A DNA stretch of 64,000 nt, from positions 1 to 64,000 of the forward strand of contig JAHLJZ010000005.1 of assembly GCA_025602915.1 (NCBI GenBank), in the 5' to 3' direction. Source of the stretch: Paraphysoderma sedebokerense. Its lineage: Eukaryota > Blastocladiomycota > Physodermatomycetes > Physodermatales > Physodermataceae. Under the pieces are notes generated by a model. The model saw only the letters and a program-made list of their open reading frames with translations, was not told where the DNA came from and ran no database searches. Every line of letters begins with the position of its first letter. Positions within the stretch are counted from its first letter, which is position 1. Position numbers and translations under genes: made by a program. Positions 46,245-60,469 of the stretch are shown here, one piece after another.

Positions 46245-47592
46245 ATGGAACTGCCAAAGGTCGGCAACCACTGCTCCCTGTCTGACTGCAACATCCTCGA
46301 CTTTCTGCCCTTCTCATGTCCCTCCTGCCGACTGATATATTGGTAATAATAGTCTGCTTCCTTCACGCCCCGGTAAAAGCTCGTGGACTGATAGCATTTT
46401 CCCTGTCTGGCTCCCTCCTACGGGATATAAATTCTCTGTATGACTCAGTCAAAACCATCGATTGCCTGACGCCCATGCCTGCTCCCGAAAGTACGATGCA
46501 TGTAGCCATTTCTACCATTGCCCACTTATATCCGTTCAAGTCAAATGTTCGCGCTGACATGATCTATTCTATATATGACCAAACATTCTTGACCCTAACG
46601 CACACGACCGAAACGACTGTACTATTGTACTCTGCTGAAATGAATAGAGCAACGAAAAGCCGGATATCGATCCTTCAAAAGTAAAGATCCCTTGCGAGTT
46701 GCAAGGCTGCAATGTCACTGAATTGTTGGCCACATTTTGCGGAAATTGTCAAAAGCATTATTGCGTCAAGTAAGTACTTATCAGTTACCAAATCCTGTAC
46801 TATTTTTAGGCATCTCTGTATCCTGACGAAATGCTGGACCTTTGCTTCAGACATCGACATGGACAAGATCACAATTGCGACACATCGGCGCAAGCAATTG
46901 GGCAAGCTGAAAGGCAAAAGAGGATTCAAGAAGTGATACAGAAACATAAAGGTTTCAATTAGGTATAGCTAACGGAATCTAATGACATCACGTTGACAAC
47001 CGTTTTGCAGAATCATCGGGCTTGCCGTCAACTAGGATGGCAGCACCCAAGGAATCACCCAAGTCTGTATCAAAACCGAAAAAGACAATGCCAATTGTAG
47101 AATTGATGAAGTTGAAGAAGAATGCCAAGGAAAGTAAAGTGAAAGGGCAAATTTATGATTTATGTTAGTATGTCCGTCAGTTATTAATATTTGGCTTTTA
47201 TATTCTCCTTTTCTTTAGGGTGATTCGTCCATACCTTCAGAGTCGCGAGTCTACTTCAAAGTACACGTCAAATCCAGTAAAGAACCGGTTGGTTTATTTT
47301 TCAATAAGGTTCCTACTATCATCCTTTCTCAATTCACACTCCCTTGCGTACATCTCTACCACAGCTAATATTTCACCATAAGTCGTGGACAATAGGCAAA
47401 ACGATTGACAAAGCGGCATCGTTGGCGGGTGTTTCCAATTTGAATAATTCAGGAGCAGGGACGAAATTAGTGCTGAAACCAAATAAAGATAGTGAAATCT
47501 TAGAAACTAGTTTAACATTGGAGGAATTAATTAAACGCAATGTGATTCAAAATGCAGGAGAGATTTTCTTGGACGTTGTTGAATGTAAATGA
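46245..47592 (+). CDS. cuz1: AN1 zinc finger / UBL protein, Cuz1 (ZFAND1) type
   Basis: Seven exons (46245-46342, 46449-46539, 46648-46769, 46851-46951, 47011-47138, 47219-47308, 47383-47592) sum to 840 nt, 279 residues. The N-terminal AN1 finger reads [19 protein letters not shown]-x2-C and [10 protein letters not shown]. The second is [19 protein letters not shown] with [10 protein letters not shown] Lys-rich linker leads to a C-terminal ubiquitin-like domain ([34 protein letters not shown]). Cuz1/ZFAND1 links Cdc48/p97 to the proteasome under arsenite and heat stress. The two-finger-plus-UBL order and length fit well. Confidence 0.85.
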
Positions 47593-47701
47593 CCTTTTGC
47601 TAAATCCGCTGGCGGAGTGCAAATCGCGAAAGAGAGTAAACAAATAAATCTAAAAATTGAACACTCAAAGAAGCTTTTCTTGTTCGCAAAGGTCGAAAAA
47701 G

Positions 47702-50700
47702 ATGCCATCGAATGAATTGATTGTATCCTTTGCAGATTTTAAAGACTGTTTCGTTGCTCTTCCTCAGTCGTGGGCTTCTGCGGTTCTAGATATAACTCGA
47801 AAGGTTGATCCATTTTTGATTCCACTCATATCGAATCCACTCCAAATAGGAATTGTAAAATACTAATCTCCGCCATTTGTAGTCCCAATCATACCATACC
47901 GTCCTCGAATTAACATGGTCTAAACCTACCAAATCCTCGACTCAAACAAAATCGAAACAAGAAGTATCGAAAGCCTATGTCGGGTGGTCGGGCGCCGTGA
48001 ATACACTATCTTCGCGGCAATCTCAAGCCGCAACGACCAATGGAAATGCAGGGTCATCTTTTCAAGATATATTTGCAGCGCATGGAGGACTTGTTAGTGG
48101 GACCGAGAAATTAGAGTTTTTGGAGATAGATGCAAAATTCGGAAAAGCTATTGGTTTGGTCGCTGGTTCAAAGGTTAGAACTCGATTTTAAGTGTTCTCC
48201 ACCATTCAATATTTTCGTCTCTTCTTCAGATATAATTTGTGTATTGTTTAAGCAAATCCGGTATTAATATGGTACTTCGTTTTTCTTTTTGTAAATCATT
48301 AGGTCTCCGTACAAATTTGCAAGTCTGTCCCAATCGCAAGTACAGTAAATGTTGAACCCGTATCGGAAGATGATTGGGAAATCTTGGTACTTTAACTTTC
48401 TTGTTTTGTCTAATTTCTGGTTATCTAGTATTCTTATGTTGACACAATTTGTGTTCGTTATGCTTTGCCTGTCGATGTAGGAATTGAACGCCGATTATAT
48501 CGAAACACATTTACTTCATCAAATTAAAGTGGTTTACGTCGATCAAGTTATTCCGGTTTGGGTCAACAAAACAACGATTCTCCAAATTCGAGTCGGTATG
48601 TATTATTATGTTCATGGATGATAACCACATTCCTTTGTTGTCAGAGATATCTCACCGTTTCTTTGCCTGCATTGTAGCTGACACCACACCTCCACCCACA
48701 ACGGAATCACCATGTCAATTGTTGCATCTAAATACTGAAGTCATTATTGCACCTAAAGTCCGTAAACTCAACTCTACTATTTCCCCCACATCAGACACCT
48801 CTCACCCGGCTAAAACTATTATGCCGAGTTGTCTGTTACGCGGTTATAAAGATTTAGAATTAGAGTCAGACGTGACAGACAATTTAGAAAAGGAAAAACG
48901 TGAAGGACTTCACTTAACGATACATCCACAAACATTGAATGTATTGTTGCCGGATAAAGATGTGGAGAACGTAACGATTGACGAGATAAATCAAAAATAT
49001 TTCGCTAAACTACGGCCAATTTTCCCGGCATCCAATGATAAACAATCACAGCAACAGCAAAATAACGAATCTTCGTCATCGTCGTCAACTCCATCCACTT
49101 CAGCTGCATCTAATGCCCCCTCGTCACCACAGTCTTCTCTATATCCCTCTTCTCACGTTCCTTATCTCATTTCCACATTCTCCGTTTCTACATCGATCCC
49201 CACTCACTCTATATCTTTATCCTCGTCGCTTTTTGCCGCTTGTCAATTTAAACGAATCAATTTAGATTCTTATAACATCTGGACCACGCAAGAGAACGAA
49301 CATGGCGCAGTCGTGATGGTGATGGTGCAGTTGGTTGGTAAGAAAGAGGAAGCGAAAGAACGTGAAGTAGTCATAAAAAAAGTTGTAAAGAAGGGCGAGA
49401 AGAAACAGGAATGGAGGAGAAAGGTGACTTTGAAGAAGAAACAGGACAGTAAAAGTGCGGAAGACATGTTGAGTATGTACTTTGTATACTTTATGTCCCT
49501 TTCTTTCGATTGATTTCTGTAATACTGTATTACGGAATGAAGTTGGAAGGGTGTCGGCAACCAACAATTCTAACTGATTTACACTTCCGTACAATAATTA
49601 CAGACGAACTCAAAACGCTCGCAATTCCACTCACCAATTCCTGCGTCGTTCATTTCAGTGAACACTTGTACCACATCTCTTTCCCTTCATTCCCGGCTGC
49701 CTCTCGCCCCCGAATCGACAATTTCATCTCTTCTTCATCTACACTAACGAAACTACAAATATCAGATCCGATTGTTCTTCCCGACGAAACGAATTCCTTT
49801 TTGCATCAAGTTTCGGGGTTGGATGAACCAGATACACCTAAAATGGCAGCAATCGATGAAGTAATTGAGAATTGTGTTAGTTATACGACTGCAGCGTTGG
49901 GAAGGAAAAAAGGCTTAAATGATGATGGTTCGTTTTGACTTTCTATTTTGCTGAATATGCTGATTTTTGGCGTGCTATATCTCATTGATATTGAATGCTG
50001 AAATTGTAACTCTTTAGGGGTCGGTGGAATTCTTTTACATGGGAAAAAAGGAACTGGGAAATCCTCCATTCTGAAAGTTCTCCAAGCCGAGTTTAGTAAG
50101 AACGAAATCCGACCTTGTAAGTTCTCCTGTGTTCTTTAAACTTGTTCTATTAATTCTCTGACCACATAATTCTATGGTTAGTTATGTTATCAATTTCATG
50201 TACTGCATTGCTCGATACACCAGTCCTGAAAACCACGTCAAGATTGAAACGACTGTTCGAGATAGCAGAGTGGTTAAGTCCTTCGATTGTTTTTATGGAT
50301 GATTTGGATAAATTGATACCAGCTGAACAAGAGGTACATCAATTCTATCTTGTACAATGCCGTTCTGTTTTCGTATTTGCCCCTGGCGTAACTTCATGGG
50401 ATACTCACAATTAACTAAAATCTCAAATACAGAATACAGACACTACCCGGACTTCGTTACTCACGGATACATTGATCACATTATATCGACAAAGTAATGA
50501 AACGTCTAAAGTATTGATTATAGCTACAGTCCAAGCGCAGACCAATCTGAATCGAGGAGTACTGGACCGTGGAATTTTGAGTGAAATTGTAAAAATGGGG
50601 GAGTTTGGGAGAAAAGATCGAGAAAAGGTAATGAATATGCAGTTTCCTGATAAGAAACAACAATGTGTACTAACTACTTTGAGTTTTCTTTAATGTTGAG

Positions 50701-52531
50701 TAGATATTAAATACCTTGATAAAAAATTCAGAACATGAAATCGATGACGCAATTGATACTTTAGCAATTGCCAACTCAACTGAAGGTTATGTTGGTGGTG
50801 ACCTCGATGTATTATTATCCAGGGCATCTAGACAAGCTATCTCCAGAACAATGTAACATTTTCATTTCCCTATCTCACTCAAAAACAGTATTCTGAACCG
50901 TTATTTTTCCATGGGTGTAGTACCGAACAAAACTCCAACTCCGATTCCTCCTCACCTAATACGGTTTCAGTTCGGTTGACACAATCGGACATTACAGCCG
51001 CAATGAAAGGGTACACTCCTTATTCACTTAAAGGAATAAAGTTACAAAAGGAGTCTAAAATCGGGTGGAAAGATATCGGTGGATTAGAGGAGACAAAGAA
51101 AGTTTTGCTGGAAACTTTGGAATGGCCGAATAAATATGCTATGGTATTTAAAAAGTGTCCGTTGAGATTGAGGAGTGGGTTAGTGCATTATGTCTTACTT
51201 ATAAATATTCAAAGTTAAAAGTAAGTATTCAATATTAACGTTGGCGTTTTATATGCGCATAGGATTCTATTATACGGTTACCCTGGTTGTGGTAAAACAA
51301 TGTTGGCATCTGCTGTTGCAAAAGAATGTGGACTCAATTTTGTTAGTGTCAAGGGACCAGAATTACTTAACAAGTATATTGGTGCCAGTGAAAAAAGTGT
51401 AAGTTATTTTCTTACTCTTACTGACGAGGTAAATTCTAGATGCTCACGAATGTTTTAGGTTCGTGATCTCTTTGAACGGGCGTCTTCTGCCAAACCTTGT
51501 ATTTTATTTTTTGACGAATTCGATTCCATCGCCCCGAGAAGAGGCCACGATAATACAGGTGTTACTGATCGTGTTGTTAACCAGCTTTTAACAATGATGG
51601 ATGGTGCAGAGGGATTAGAAGGAGTCTACGTGTTAGCTGCTACCAGGTAATCTCAAGCTATCATTTTATTTAATGTGATACAGAACTCTCAACTTAACAT
51701 GGACAAACATCCATCAATAGTCGACCAGATTTGATCGATCCCGCTCTTTTACGACCCGGTCGTCTGGATAAATCGTTACTCTGTCCACTTCCCGATTACC
51801 CTGCCCGTTTATCAATTCTTGAAGCGGTGGCCTCAAAATTACATCTTCATTCGTCTATATCATTATCCGACATTGCAGAAAAAACTGAATTCTTCTCAGG
51901 CGCCGATCTTCAAGGGTTACTTTATAACGCTCATTTAGAAGCAGTACATGACGTGATTGAAGATGAAGAAGGAGATGGTAGTGGTGGACCAGTGCCAGAG
52001 AAAGTAAACGGAAAACAAAAAGGAGAGGTGGGAGTGGATGTTGAATTCAAAGTGTTGAATGATACCGAAGAGAATACAACTCGGGCAGCAAAGGAAGCAA
52101 TTAAAAAACGGGTATCATCACTTTTATATTTACTTCCACCGACATCTTTCTGTTCTCTAAAAATCCTTTTGGCGCGTTACCTTAGATTTCAACAATCTAT
52201 AAGTCGTATCTTCAATCTGAAAACCTACGTTCTGATGGTATCATGAATAAAGAAAGTCTTCCAGAAGATACGGATAACAGAAAAGATATAGTCATACGAG
52301 ACGAACATATACTGAAGTCATTACAGTCTATGAGGCCTTCAATTTCGGAGGTAGACAGGAAACGGTTCGCGAAAATGTATGTCTTCTTTCCTAAGTCTTT
52401 AAATTAAACGTCAATGGGATATTACTCTTAGCTAATACTTTATCTTGATTACATAACTATATAGATACGATGAATTCATAAATGGAAAGACAGGCGGAGT
52501 GAATCCTGGTAGTAGAGCTACACTAGCTTAA
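47702..52531 (+). CDS. pex1: Peroxisomal AAA ATPase Pex1
   Basis: More than a dozen exons. The N-terminal double-psi-barrel region ([46 protein letters not shown]) is that of Pex1. The first AAA module has [14 protein letters not shown] (Walker A) and [11 protein letters not shown]. The second, catalytic module has [53 protein letters not shown] and [10 protein letters not shown]. The C-terminus ([16 protein letters not shown]) is family-like. Pex1 and Pex6 form the motor that extracts ubiquitinated Pex5 from the peroxisomal membrane. The first Walker A has Lys-Lys instead of the usual Pro-Pro-Gly context but keeps GxxGTGKS. Confidence 0.93.
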
Positions 52532-53468
52532 TATTGTACTTTTAAACAATAAATTATAAATCAACTCAAGATCATCAGAAAAAAGAAATCGTGGCCTATA
52601 AGTGGTTAAGGACACTTTATTTGCCAATTGTAAGATGTTGGAGATTTGATAGTATCGGTATGACAAGGGTACTTCTGACGTGCGCTGTCTGAGGAGAGAC
52701 GGGGTTTGATTAGGTGTCATCTTCCTTCAGCGAAATTCGTTTTTTTATTGGTTCATGTCATCTCGTCCTTCCTCGATCATACTCCCCTGTCTATTCCATA
52801 TACTATGAACTCCGTAAGAAAAATTCTAGGGAAAAAATCCGTCATTGCTCTTCTGATTTGAAGATTGTATTCTTGAAATTTACGTAATTATACCAAGCAT
52901 GCTGAAGTAGATCGAACCAGCGTCTCCACGCGTTATTCAAACGCGGCGGAAGCAGTGAGACAGGGGAAGTAAAATCGACGACAAAGGGAGTCCCTTGAAG
53001 CATTGGGGTGATGGAGTTACATCTTACAATCCCACGATCCAACGAGGTCACCTAAACTGCTTATAACGCTTTCTTTTTCCCGAAAAAGTCATGGTCGAGT
53101 GCGGGGTGTTTCGTCACCATGCTTGACTGAGATTGTACGGAATGTGGGTCATGATAGTTTAGCGGGTTCAATTCCGATTCTAATATTTTGGTCCATGGTA
53201 AGGGGGATTTACAGTTTTATGGTTAACAGATTTACAGTGAGTTTGAAAAAGGGCGGTATTGTGGATGAGCCCCTGAGGGTATATTCCACCATGATGATTT
53301 CAGGATGGGGCTGCATCATACGACTTAATAATGATGTTAACATGGAATGGTGCAATTCCCCTGAGTATTAAAAAACTCATTTCCCCCACCTTTTTCATCT
53401 ACACATCGCATCTTGGTACTCTTCTTGTCTAATATACCATCTTGACAAACCTATTCGTACAACTAAAA
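52532..53468. other. Intergenic, no supported gene
   Basis: About 0.9 kb. Short frames (53099-53371 plus, 52842-53051 minus) lack codable features. The right end carries a pyrimidine-rich stretch (CCCCCACCTTTTTCATCTAC near 53385) typical of a core promoter for the strongly expressed-looking gene at 53469. Confidence 0.5.
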
Positions 53469-54307
53469 ATGCAAGCCGCTATCTTCGTTGCCCTCCTCGC
53501 TTTAGTCTCTAACGCTGTTGCTGCTCCGGCTCCAGCTATCCCAGCTGCCATTGCCCCAATTGTTGCCGCTGCCACCAGTCCTCTGTAAGTAGCTCGCTAG
53601 ACAGTCAATGTTTTTGGTGTAGCCGACATCGAGTGAATTCATCTAACCGACATTTCTTTGATCTGCAGTGGTGTTGCTGCTGGTGTTACCTCCACTGGTG
53701 CCGTCATGGCCCATGGCGCTTCCACCGCCAACAGACAAAAGCACTCAAAAATGGACTTTACTTCCCCCATCGAAGGAAGCGTCTTCAAATGTGGTGAAGC
53801 CGCCAACATCAACGTTGTCACCTACGGTTTCGGTTCTTTCTGGGGCATTTCTCGCGCCAAGTTCCATCTTTTGGACAAAGAAGGAAACAAGGTTGCTGAT
53901 GTCATGAACCGCAAATTGTCTGACTTCTTGAAGGTAAATATTTATATACCGCGGAACAGTCTTTAGATTGAAGCCAGATAATCTGACTCGGCTACTTTTG
54001 CTTAACCGATTTATAGGAAGAACGCACCATGGGTATTGGCCGTCCCCGCAACGGTAAAGGATCCCACAGCTGGACCATCCCCGAAACCGTTGTCTCTGGT
54101 AAATACAAGCTTGAATTCGAATCCCACGACGCTTTCAACACCGACTACTCCAGACTCCGATTCTTGTCCCCTACTTTCACCATTGAATGTAGCGCCGCTG
54201 ATCAAGCTCAAGCTCAAACTCAAGCTAGCCAAACTTCTGAAGCCGCTGCTCAATCCACTGCCCCCGCTGCTGCCCCTGCCCCTGCTGTCGAAGCCCCCAA
54301 GAACTAA
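53469..54307 (+). CDS. Secreted Kre9/Knh1-domain protein (223 aa)
   Basis: Exons 53469-53584, 53669-53933 and 54017-54307 sum to 672 nt. A signal peptide (AAIFVALLALVSNAVA) is followed by an Ala/Pro-rich spacer. A beta-sandwich domain follows: MDFTSPIEGSVFKCGEAANI ... SHSWTIPETVVSGKYKLEF ... LSPTFTIEC. The pattern (SP-x-G opening, Trp-x-x-Pro, FTI ending) is that of the Ser/Thr-rich GPI-anchored Kre9/KNH N-terminal domain, linked to beta-1,6-glucan and wall assembly. The Ala/Gln/Pro-rich tail has no hydrophobic GPI signal, so the protein should be soluble or wall-bound. Codons are biased to C-ending forms, suggesting strong expression. Confidence 0.78.
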
Positions 54308-55610
54308 AAGCTCAGTATTTAGTTATGGGTGAAAAATCCAGTAGTAGACATGTCTATTATTTAAAGAATCATTTTCAATCAATTTCATCAGAAATAATTT
54401 CATAGGATTTTTAATCAAACAGATGCAAATACTGCAAATTTTAAAACGTTAGGTAGTAGTTGTAGTTGAATATAGGAGACTTGAAACTTTCCTTCTTCTT
54501 CGATAATACATTGGTAATTTTCTGTCAAGATTGGTATATAATATAAGTTGTAGAATAAAGAAAAGTACCTAGCGAGCTAGGTCACTGAATATTTTTTAAA
54601 TTTTCGATCCCCTTGGTAACACTACAAAGTGAAGACCGTGACGAGACAAATTGATTGATTGATATTGGAAAAATGCAGTGCGAGTTTTTTTTCTTTGTAT
54701 TGGCTTGTTATTTATATTGGTCCAAACTCAATGCTGATAATCAACGATGCTTGGTGAAAGGAGAAAGTGTGCCCACAACTTTGCCCGCCGGTTTTCAGAC
54801 GAACGCACGACTTGGGGGTCCGAGACAGACAAAAGTTCTTTGATCAAAATTCCAACATATTAATGCCACGGTTCAATCGCTTTCTCGGTGTGCTTGAACT
54901 GCCAAAAGGGAATTCATTTTCCCTTTTCAATATGTGAGAGGAACTAGTTGACTAAAGAACCATTGAGGATCACTGGACGTGACTTTCTGGGCCGACGTCA
55001 GCTGAAATCTACAACACAAATCTTTTCTTGCTCTTCTATTTTCACACACACTGGCACTTTTGATATCAGACACTGAGTACAGAGTGCATCACACAATGTT
55101 ATGCAGAGGATGGAATGTCTTGTCTATGTCATCTGTGAGATAATGAAACAGTCACAATGTTTTGATTACAAATAGTCCCTCTTGTCTCATACGCTGCCAC
55201 CAGGATTCTACTTTCTAGCCATCCTTCTCATAAGATTGTCGGCCTCGTAAGCTAAAGATTAAAGTGATGGTGTATTTTGTCATCACTCGCTTTTGAATTC
55301 ACCTGAAAGGCCATGGAGAGCAAGGCTGCTGACAAGCCGGCCCTCTTAGCTTCAACGACATTTCATCCTGCATAAACGTCAGAGAGACACCTCCACCATC
55401 CCACACAATGCGACATACTTGCTGGCTGAAGGAATAATTGGTGCGAAAGATCCCAAAGAATACAAAACGATATATTCTTGGAGGACGACGGGCCCGGATT
55501 GGCCGTTCGGGCGCACGTTAATTTAAGTCGTACTTTGTCAGCCTCGTCGACTTCCACCAAATTTTGAACGGGCCGAATTATTACATTCCCGGAACCGCTC
55601 TAATTTCTTT
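54308..55610. other. Intergenic, 1.3 kb, possible tiny secreted ORF
   Basis: No firm gene. A frame from an ATG near 54673 (CEFFFFVLACYLYW, then ARLGGPRQTKVL, 56 codons) begins like a signal peptide, but nothing else supports it. Confidence 0.35.
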
Positions 55611-58600
55611 ATGCCTCCCTCCAGTCCGTCCTTTCTGCCTTCTCCAATGTCCTCTCCCGACAAGAGCCCAAAGTACACTTCAATCGACATTCGGAATGAA
55701 ACGTACGAGCTCAACGCACAGCAACCAAACGACTACGATGACGACGACTTGGAAGATGTGTTTTCTGAATATGATCGAATGGTGAATGCAAGAAAAACCA
55801 AATGGGTTGGTACATCTTCTCACTCAACTCATTGTCTATGCCTCAGTACAACTTTTCCTCACAAGGAATGATACGTTCGTACATATTGTTAACGTCATCG
55901 ATGTTAGGACGAAGCGAGCGGGTTCCTGCGGCATTATTGGAAATGGATTGCAATTGGAGGCGGATGTTTAATCTTTGTGATAGTTATTACCTCCCGTTCC
56001 TCAGCTAGCAATATTATAACTGAACCAAAAGCTCCAAATACGGGTAAATTTCTACATTGGTTATACTCCACTCGCGTTGATCCGTTCAGAAAGATTCACA
56101 TGTGGAAATTGCTCTGAATATATTTTTGTAACCTTCTTGCTTTCTATCAGTTAATGGTACCGAACTCCCACCTTTCGCCTTTGATGATTTATTTTACGGT
56201 CAATTCTATCCAAGAACAGAAAATGTTGAATGGATTGCTCGCTCCTCCAATACTGAGGGTCAAGGCCACAAAGGAAGCGAAGGTGATCTAATATACATGG
56301 AAGATAACGAGATTAAGATAGAGCATGTAGAAACTAAAGAGCACACTGTTTTAGCAGTAAATCCTCTGAAAGATGTAAGTTCTACGGCGTTGGCATCAAT
56401 TTGTGGCAATCAAGTTTTAGGGATCCCTTATTAACCGTGACCTTGTAAACAGCCAAATGGTGCAACTTTACCATTACCCCGCGATTTCAAACTATCTGCA
56501 GATCACAAATATCTTATGTTCAAAACTCAGACTCACAAAGTACGTACTGAGTCAATGATATATTTTGGGAGCCGCAAGTAGTATTTCTCTTACCAATATG
56601 TTATTTTTACTCGTACAGAAATGGCGACATTCTAGCGTTTCAGAATATATTATATATGACGTTGAAAAGAAATCGACAAAGTTTTTGACGACATCTGGGT
56701 CAAGACGGTCTACCCAGTCCGCACAGTGGAGTCCTACCGGGCACAGTGTGGTATGTTCTTTCTTCTCCAGCTGCTAATGCAAGAGATCTTTGAAAAGTGA
56801 TAATGGGGTGTTAATCAATGTTTGTCTCTTCAAAGGCTTTTATTCGTGATAACGACTTGTACGTCAGCCTTGATTTAGAGAAAGAAATTCGAATCACAAA
56901 CGATGGATCAGCAAATGTGATGAATGGAATAGCTGACTGGGTTTATGGTACGATTTTTGATAAATTAATCTATTTCGTTTTTGAGGAGTATATATTAACA
57001 ACTTTTATGAACATTATATAGAGGGTACGTCAACGGCAACATAATCAAATTCTCGTGTATTCCGTAGTCTCATTTAAGAAATTTATTTTTAGAGGAAATC
57101 TTGGGTGAATCAAATGCGTTCTACTGGTCTCCCGATGGAAAACATATCGCTTATTTCAAATATAACGATACTGAAGTTCCGGTTTACAAGTTTCCTTATT
57201 ATTATAATCACACGGCATTTGTTGATTCGCCCTATCCTGAGGAAATAGAAATCAAGTATCCAAAGGTACCATCTGATTTTGTGCAGACTTAAAATGATAG
57301 ACTGACTTTTCATTTTTCCGATGTTTGCATTTAAATGTTTAGCCCGGAGCTAAGAACCCTGTCGCTACTCTTCATCTATATTCTGTTCATGCAAATGCCG
57401 GGAATACTACAACGAATGCCACCACTGTCAAATTTCCTGCGAATATCAGTTTTTCGGATGATCAGCGCATCTTTACTGATTTAAAATGGATTGACAACTC
57501 TTCGTTGTTGGTGAAAGTCATGAATCGAGTACAGGATAATTGCCGCTGCATTGCTGTTAAAGTTTCCGATGATGAAAAGGTAGAACCGACAGCAGAAATG
57601 GTCCGAGAAGAAAATGTCAAAGATAAGAACCAATGGGTTCGAATTGTATGTTAATTCTAGAATTATTTAGTACTGCTTCCAAGGTTTACTTATGAATTCC
57701 GTTATCGGTTTATGGTTTCTTGTAGCATCACCAAGTTACTCCTCTTCCGGTGTTACCCTCAAATGCTCAGCCTTCTTATATTGATATGATTCCGCATAAT
57801 GGCTACATTCATCTCGCCTGGTTCAAATCAGTCAAAGAAAAAGAACCAGTGTTCTTGACTTCTGGTGATTGGGAAGTAACAGATATCAAGGGATTGGATA
57901 CTGAGAAAGGATTAGTGTACGTAGAGATCGCTTCAACTTCTCGCCACAAGACATATGCATGTGAAAGGAAAATATGATTAATCGTCTATTGACTATATAG
58001 GTATTTCTTATCCACGAAGAATGGATCGATCCATCGAAACCTTTACAGTGTTTCAATTTCTACTACCCCCGTCATGACAGCCGTTACTAGTCATTTACCA
58101 GTCGGTTATTACGATGTCAAAATGTCACCGGGCGGTAAATATTATTGGTTGAATCATCAAGGGCCGGAAGTCCCATGGCAAACTATCTTTAAAGTCGGAG
58201 ATAAAAGTATGTCTCGTGTCTGCATTGTTTTTATCAGTGCTGACATATTAACCTGTCCTACTTGGTAGACTTTTCATTTCCTTTGAACGATAATGCGGCA
58301 GTTAAAGAGGCTATGAAATCTAGAGCTATGCCAACTAAAAAACAATTAACAATTCCTGTCGACAACGTTGAAATGAACGCAGTGATGTATCTACCGCCCA
58401 ATTTCAATGAGTCCAGGAAATATCCTGTATTCATGAAAGTGTACGTATGAACGCTATCTGATTTTAGCGACACAAAAATTGAAGCTTTATACCGAGCTTT
58501 CACTAACACTACTCAATTATCAGTTATGGTGGCCCGACCTCCCAACTTGTAACCTCCAAGACCGAAATTGACATACATACCTACCTCACGTCCTCTCTCG

Positions 58601-59412
58601 ATATTATCTCCGTCATTGTAGATAACCGAGGAACAGGTTTCAAAGGTAACGATTTCGCCATGACGACTCGTAAACGATTGGGTCAAGTTGAAGTCCAAGA
58701 TCAGATTCATGCTGCCAAATGGTTGGGTAATTTGACTTATGTCGATGCTAGTAGAATTGGAATCTGGGGTTGGAGCTACGGTGGTTATTTGAGTTCTAAA
58801 ATTATCGAAGCTAATAACGAAGGTGTATTTAAGTTTGGAGTTGCGGTTGCTCCTGTGACAGATTGGAGATTCTATGGTTTGTGACTTTTGCACCTTGCTG
58901 TTTGTACTAAGGAGTACAAAACAATTGTAGTGTTCGGTATAGTTAACTGGATTTCTGCTACTTAGATTCAATGTATACGGAACGTTATATGCTTACTCCG
59001 CAAGAAAATCATGACGGATACGGACATTCTGCCGTTACCAAAATGGATGCTTTCAAGAAATCCAAATTCTTGTTAATTCACGGGACCGGAGATGGTATGA
59101 ATGATTGTTTTGTACCTCAACATTCTAGTCGTGCCTGTCCTCCCTAACCCTTACACTATTTCTTCTGTCGTTTAAATAGATAACGTACATTTCCAACAAA
59201 CTATATCTCTTGTTCGGAAATTTCAATTAGCCGGAGTCCATACCTACCGTTTACAAATTTACCCCGACTCAGATCACTCCATGTCATTCAACAATGCGTA
59301 TAAAGAATTACTTACCTTATTGAGTAACTTTGTTTGGGATAATTTGAAACCAAACGGCACCGACGCGGCCAGTCTGAGTGATAGAGTTCCTAAACGAATG
59401 TTTAAATTCTAA
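55611..59412 (+). CDS. Dipeptidyl aminopeptidase, type II membrane serine protease (S9B)
   Basis: Many exons. A cytosolic, acidic N-terminus (DYDDDDLEDVFSEYDRM) precedes one membrane helix (WIAIGGGCLIFVIVI) at about residue 90. The lumenal beta-propeller includes ELPPFAFDDLFYGQFYP, YWSPDGKHIAYFKYNDTEVP and MIPHNGYIHLAWF. The alpha/beta hydrolase domain has the nucleophile GWSYGGYL, GTGDDNVH (Asp) and YPDSDHSMSF (His). It belongs with yeast Ste13/Dap2, which clip X-Ala/X-Pro dipeptides in the Golgi or vacuole, for instance during pheromone maturation. A second in-frame ATG at 55647 is an alternative start. Confidence 0.93.
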
Positions 59413-59711
59413 ACCCCGTTGAGAGTATCTTTTATATTTATATGTGCTACGTTTGTGAATTGCAAACCGCAGAAAGCATGCTTTTCTTATTTGTATTTGG
59501 AAAAAAAAGTGAAAAAGTCAATGTAATATATGTTAATATTGTCAATAAACATGAATTTATGAAATACTCGACGTAAACATTTAATTCTGATCTGTGTAAC
59601 TCTTCAAAAAGATTGCTATACTACAGAAATCTACTTTCAGCGATGCAACTGGATACACATTGAGGCCTCCGCCCTGCAGAATATGAAACCGGCAAAAGAA
59701 AAAAATAAACG

Positions 59712-59784
59712 CTTCGGTTGCCTGGATTCGAACCAGGGTTGTCACGGCCACAACGTGAAGTACTAACCACTATACGACAACCGA
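59712..59784 (-). tRNA. tRNA-His (GUG)
   Basis: On the minus strand the acceptor TCGGTTG pairs perfectly with CAACCGA, and the discriminator is A. The D arm is GTATAGTGGTTAGTAC, as in yeast tRNA-His. The anticodon stem TCACG/CGTGA carries loop TTGTGGC (anticodon GUG), and the T arm is CCTGG-TTCGAAT-CCAGG. No intron. The extra 5' G of tRNA-His would be added after transcription. Confidence 0.95.
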
Positions 59785-60469
59785 TTTGTTATGACTTGCT
59801 AAAATAATAAATATATTGTGATTGTAATTCACTTTCAACAACAAGAATAGCGATCGCCAAAAAATCGCGACCCAGAAATTATAATAAGAGCCGAGTCGTC
59901 TTTACATAATTAATATATAACAATTCCGGATTCTACTGTGTCCGTAGACTTAGGCATTGAAAAGAGCACTACACTTGAATAACATGAATCCAGCTTTAAC
60001 TAACTAACCAAACAGTAGGAAGAAGTACAGACAACAATCATGATTGACTTTGTTTGATGAAAATTGTCGAAACAAAGGCAACATTCGAATGAGTTGATTG
60101 GTAATTGCGTCATTATTATTTTGTAACCTTCAATAAATCTACGGAACGAATTTGTCGTTGTCAGTTGAACATGAGGAATCAGATTATAGTTTATGAACAG
60201 AGACAGGTTGAATTCAATTTGTGATGATATTACAGACAGTACTTGATGGAATAATCAGCCGAAACAAATCATGCCGTTTCATGATGTATTCTTGAAAATG
60301 TTTTCGTCCGACTTGGTTTCTGAAGGGATGTAAAGAAGTCCCATTATCAGGGAAAAACAACAGTGGTTGATTGGAGCAAAACTGCGCAGTCTTAAAGTAT
60401 TATTGTATATGTTCCAGGCACAAAAAAGTTCACTTTATAATGTCGATCTTGGAGTTGCCCAAACCAAAA
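59785..60469. other. Intergenic, no supported gene
   Basis: About 0.7 kb between tRNA-His and the 3' end of the SCFD2-like gene. AT-rich, with no features beyond short frames. Confidence 0.5.

Noticed and set aside
47997-48191. Separate small gene inside the pex1 region
   Set aside because: The frame is an exon of pex1 ([17 protein letters not shown] is part of the N-terminal Pex1 domain).
53099-53371. 90-codon plus-strand frame upstream of the Kre9-type gene
   Set aside because: No recognisable domain or coding-like composition; probably promoter sequence.
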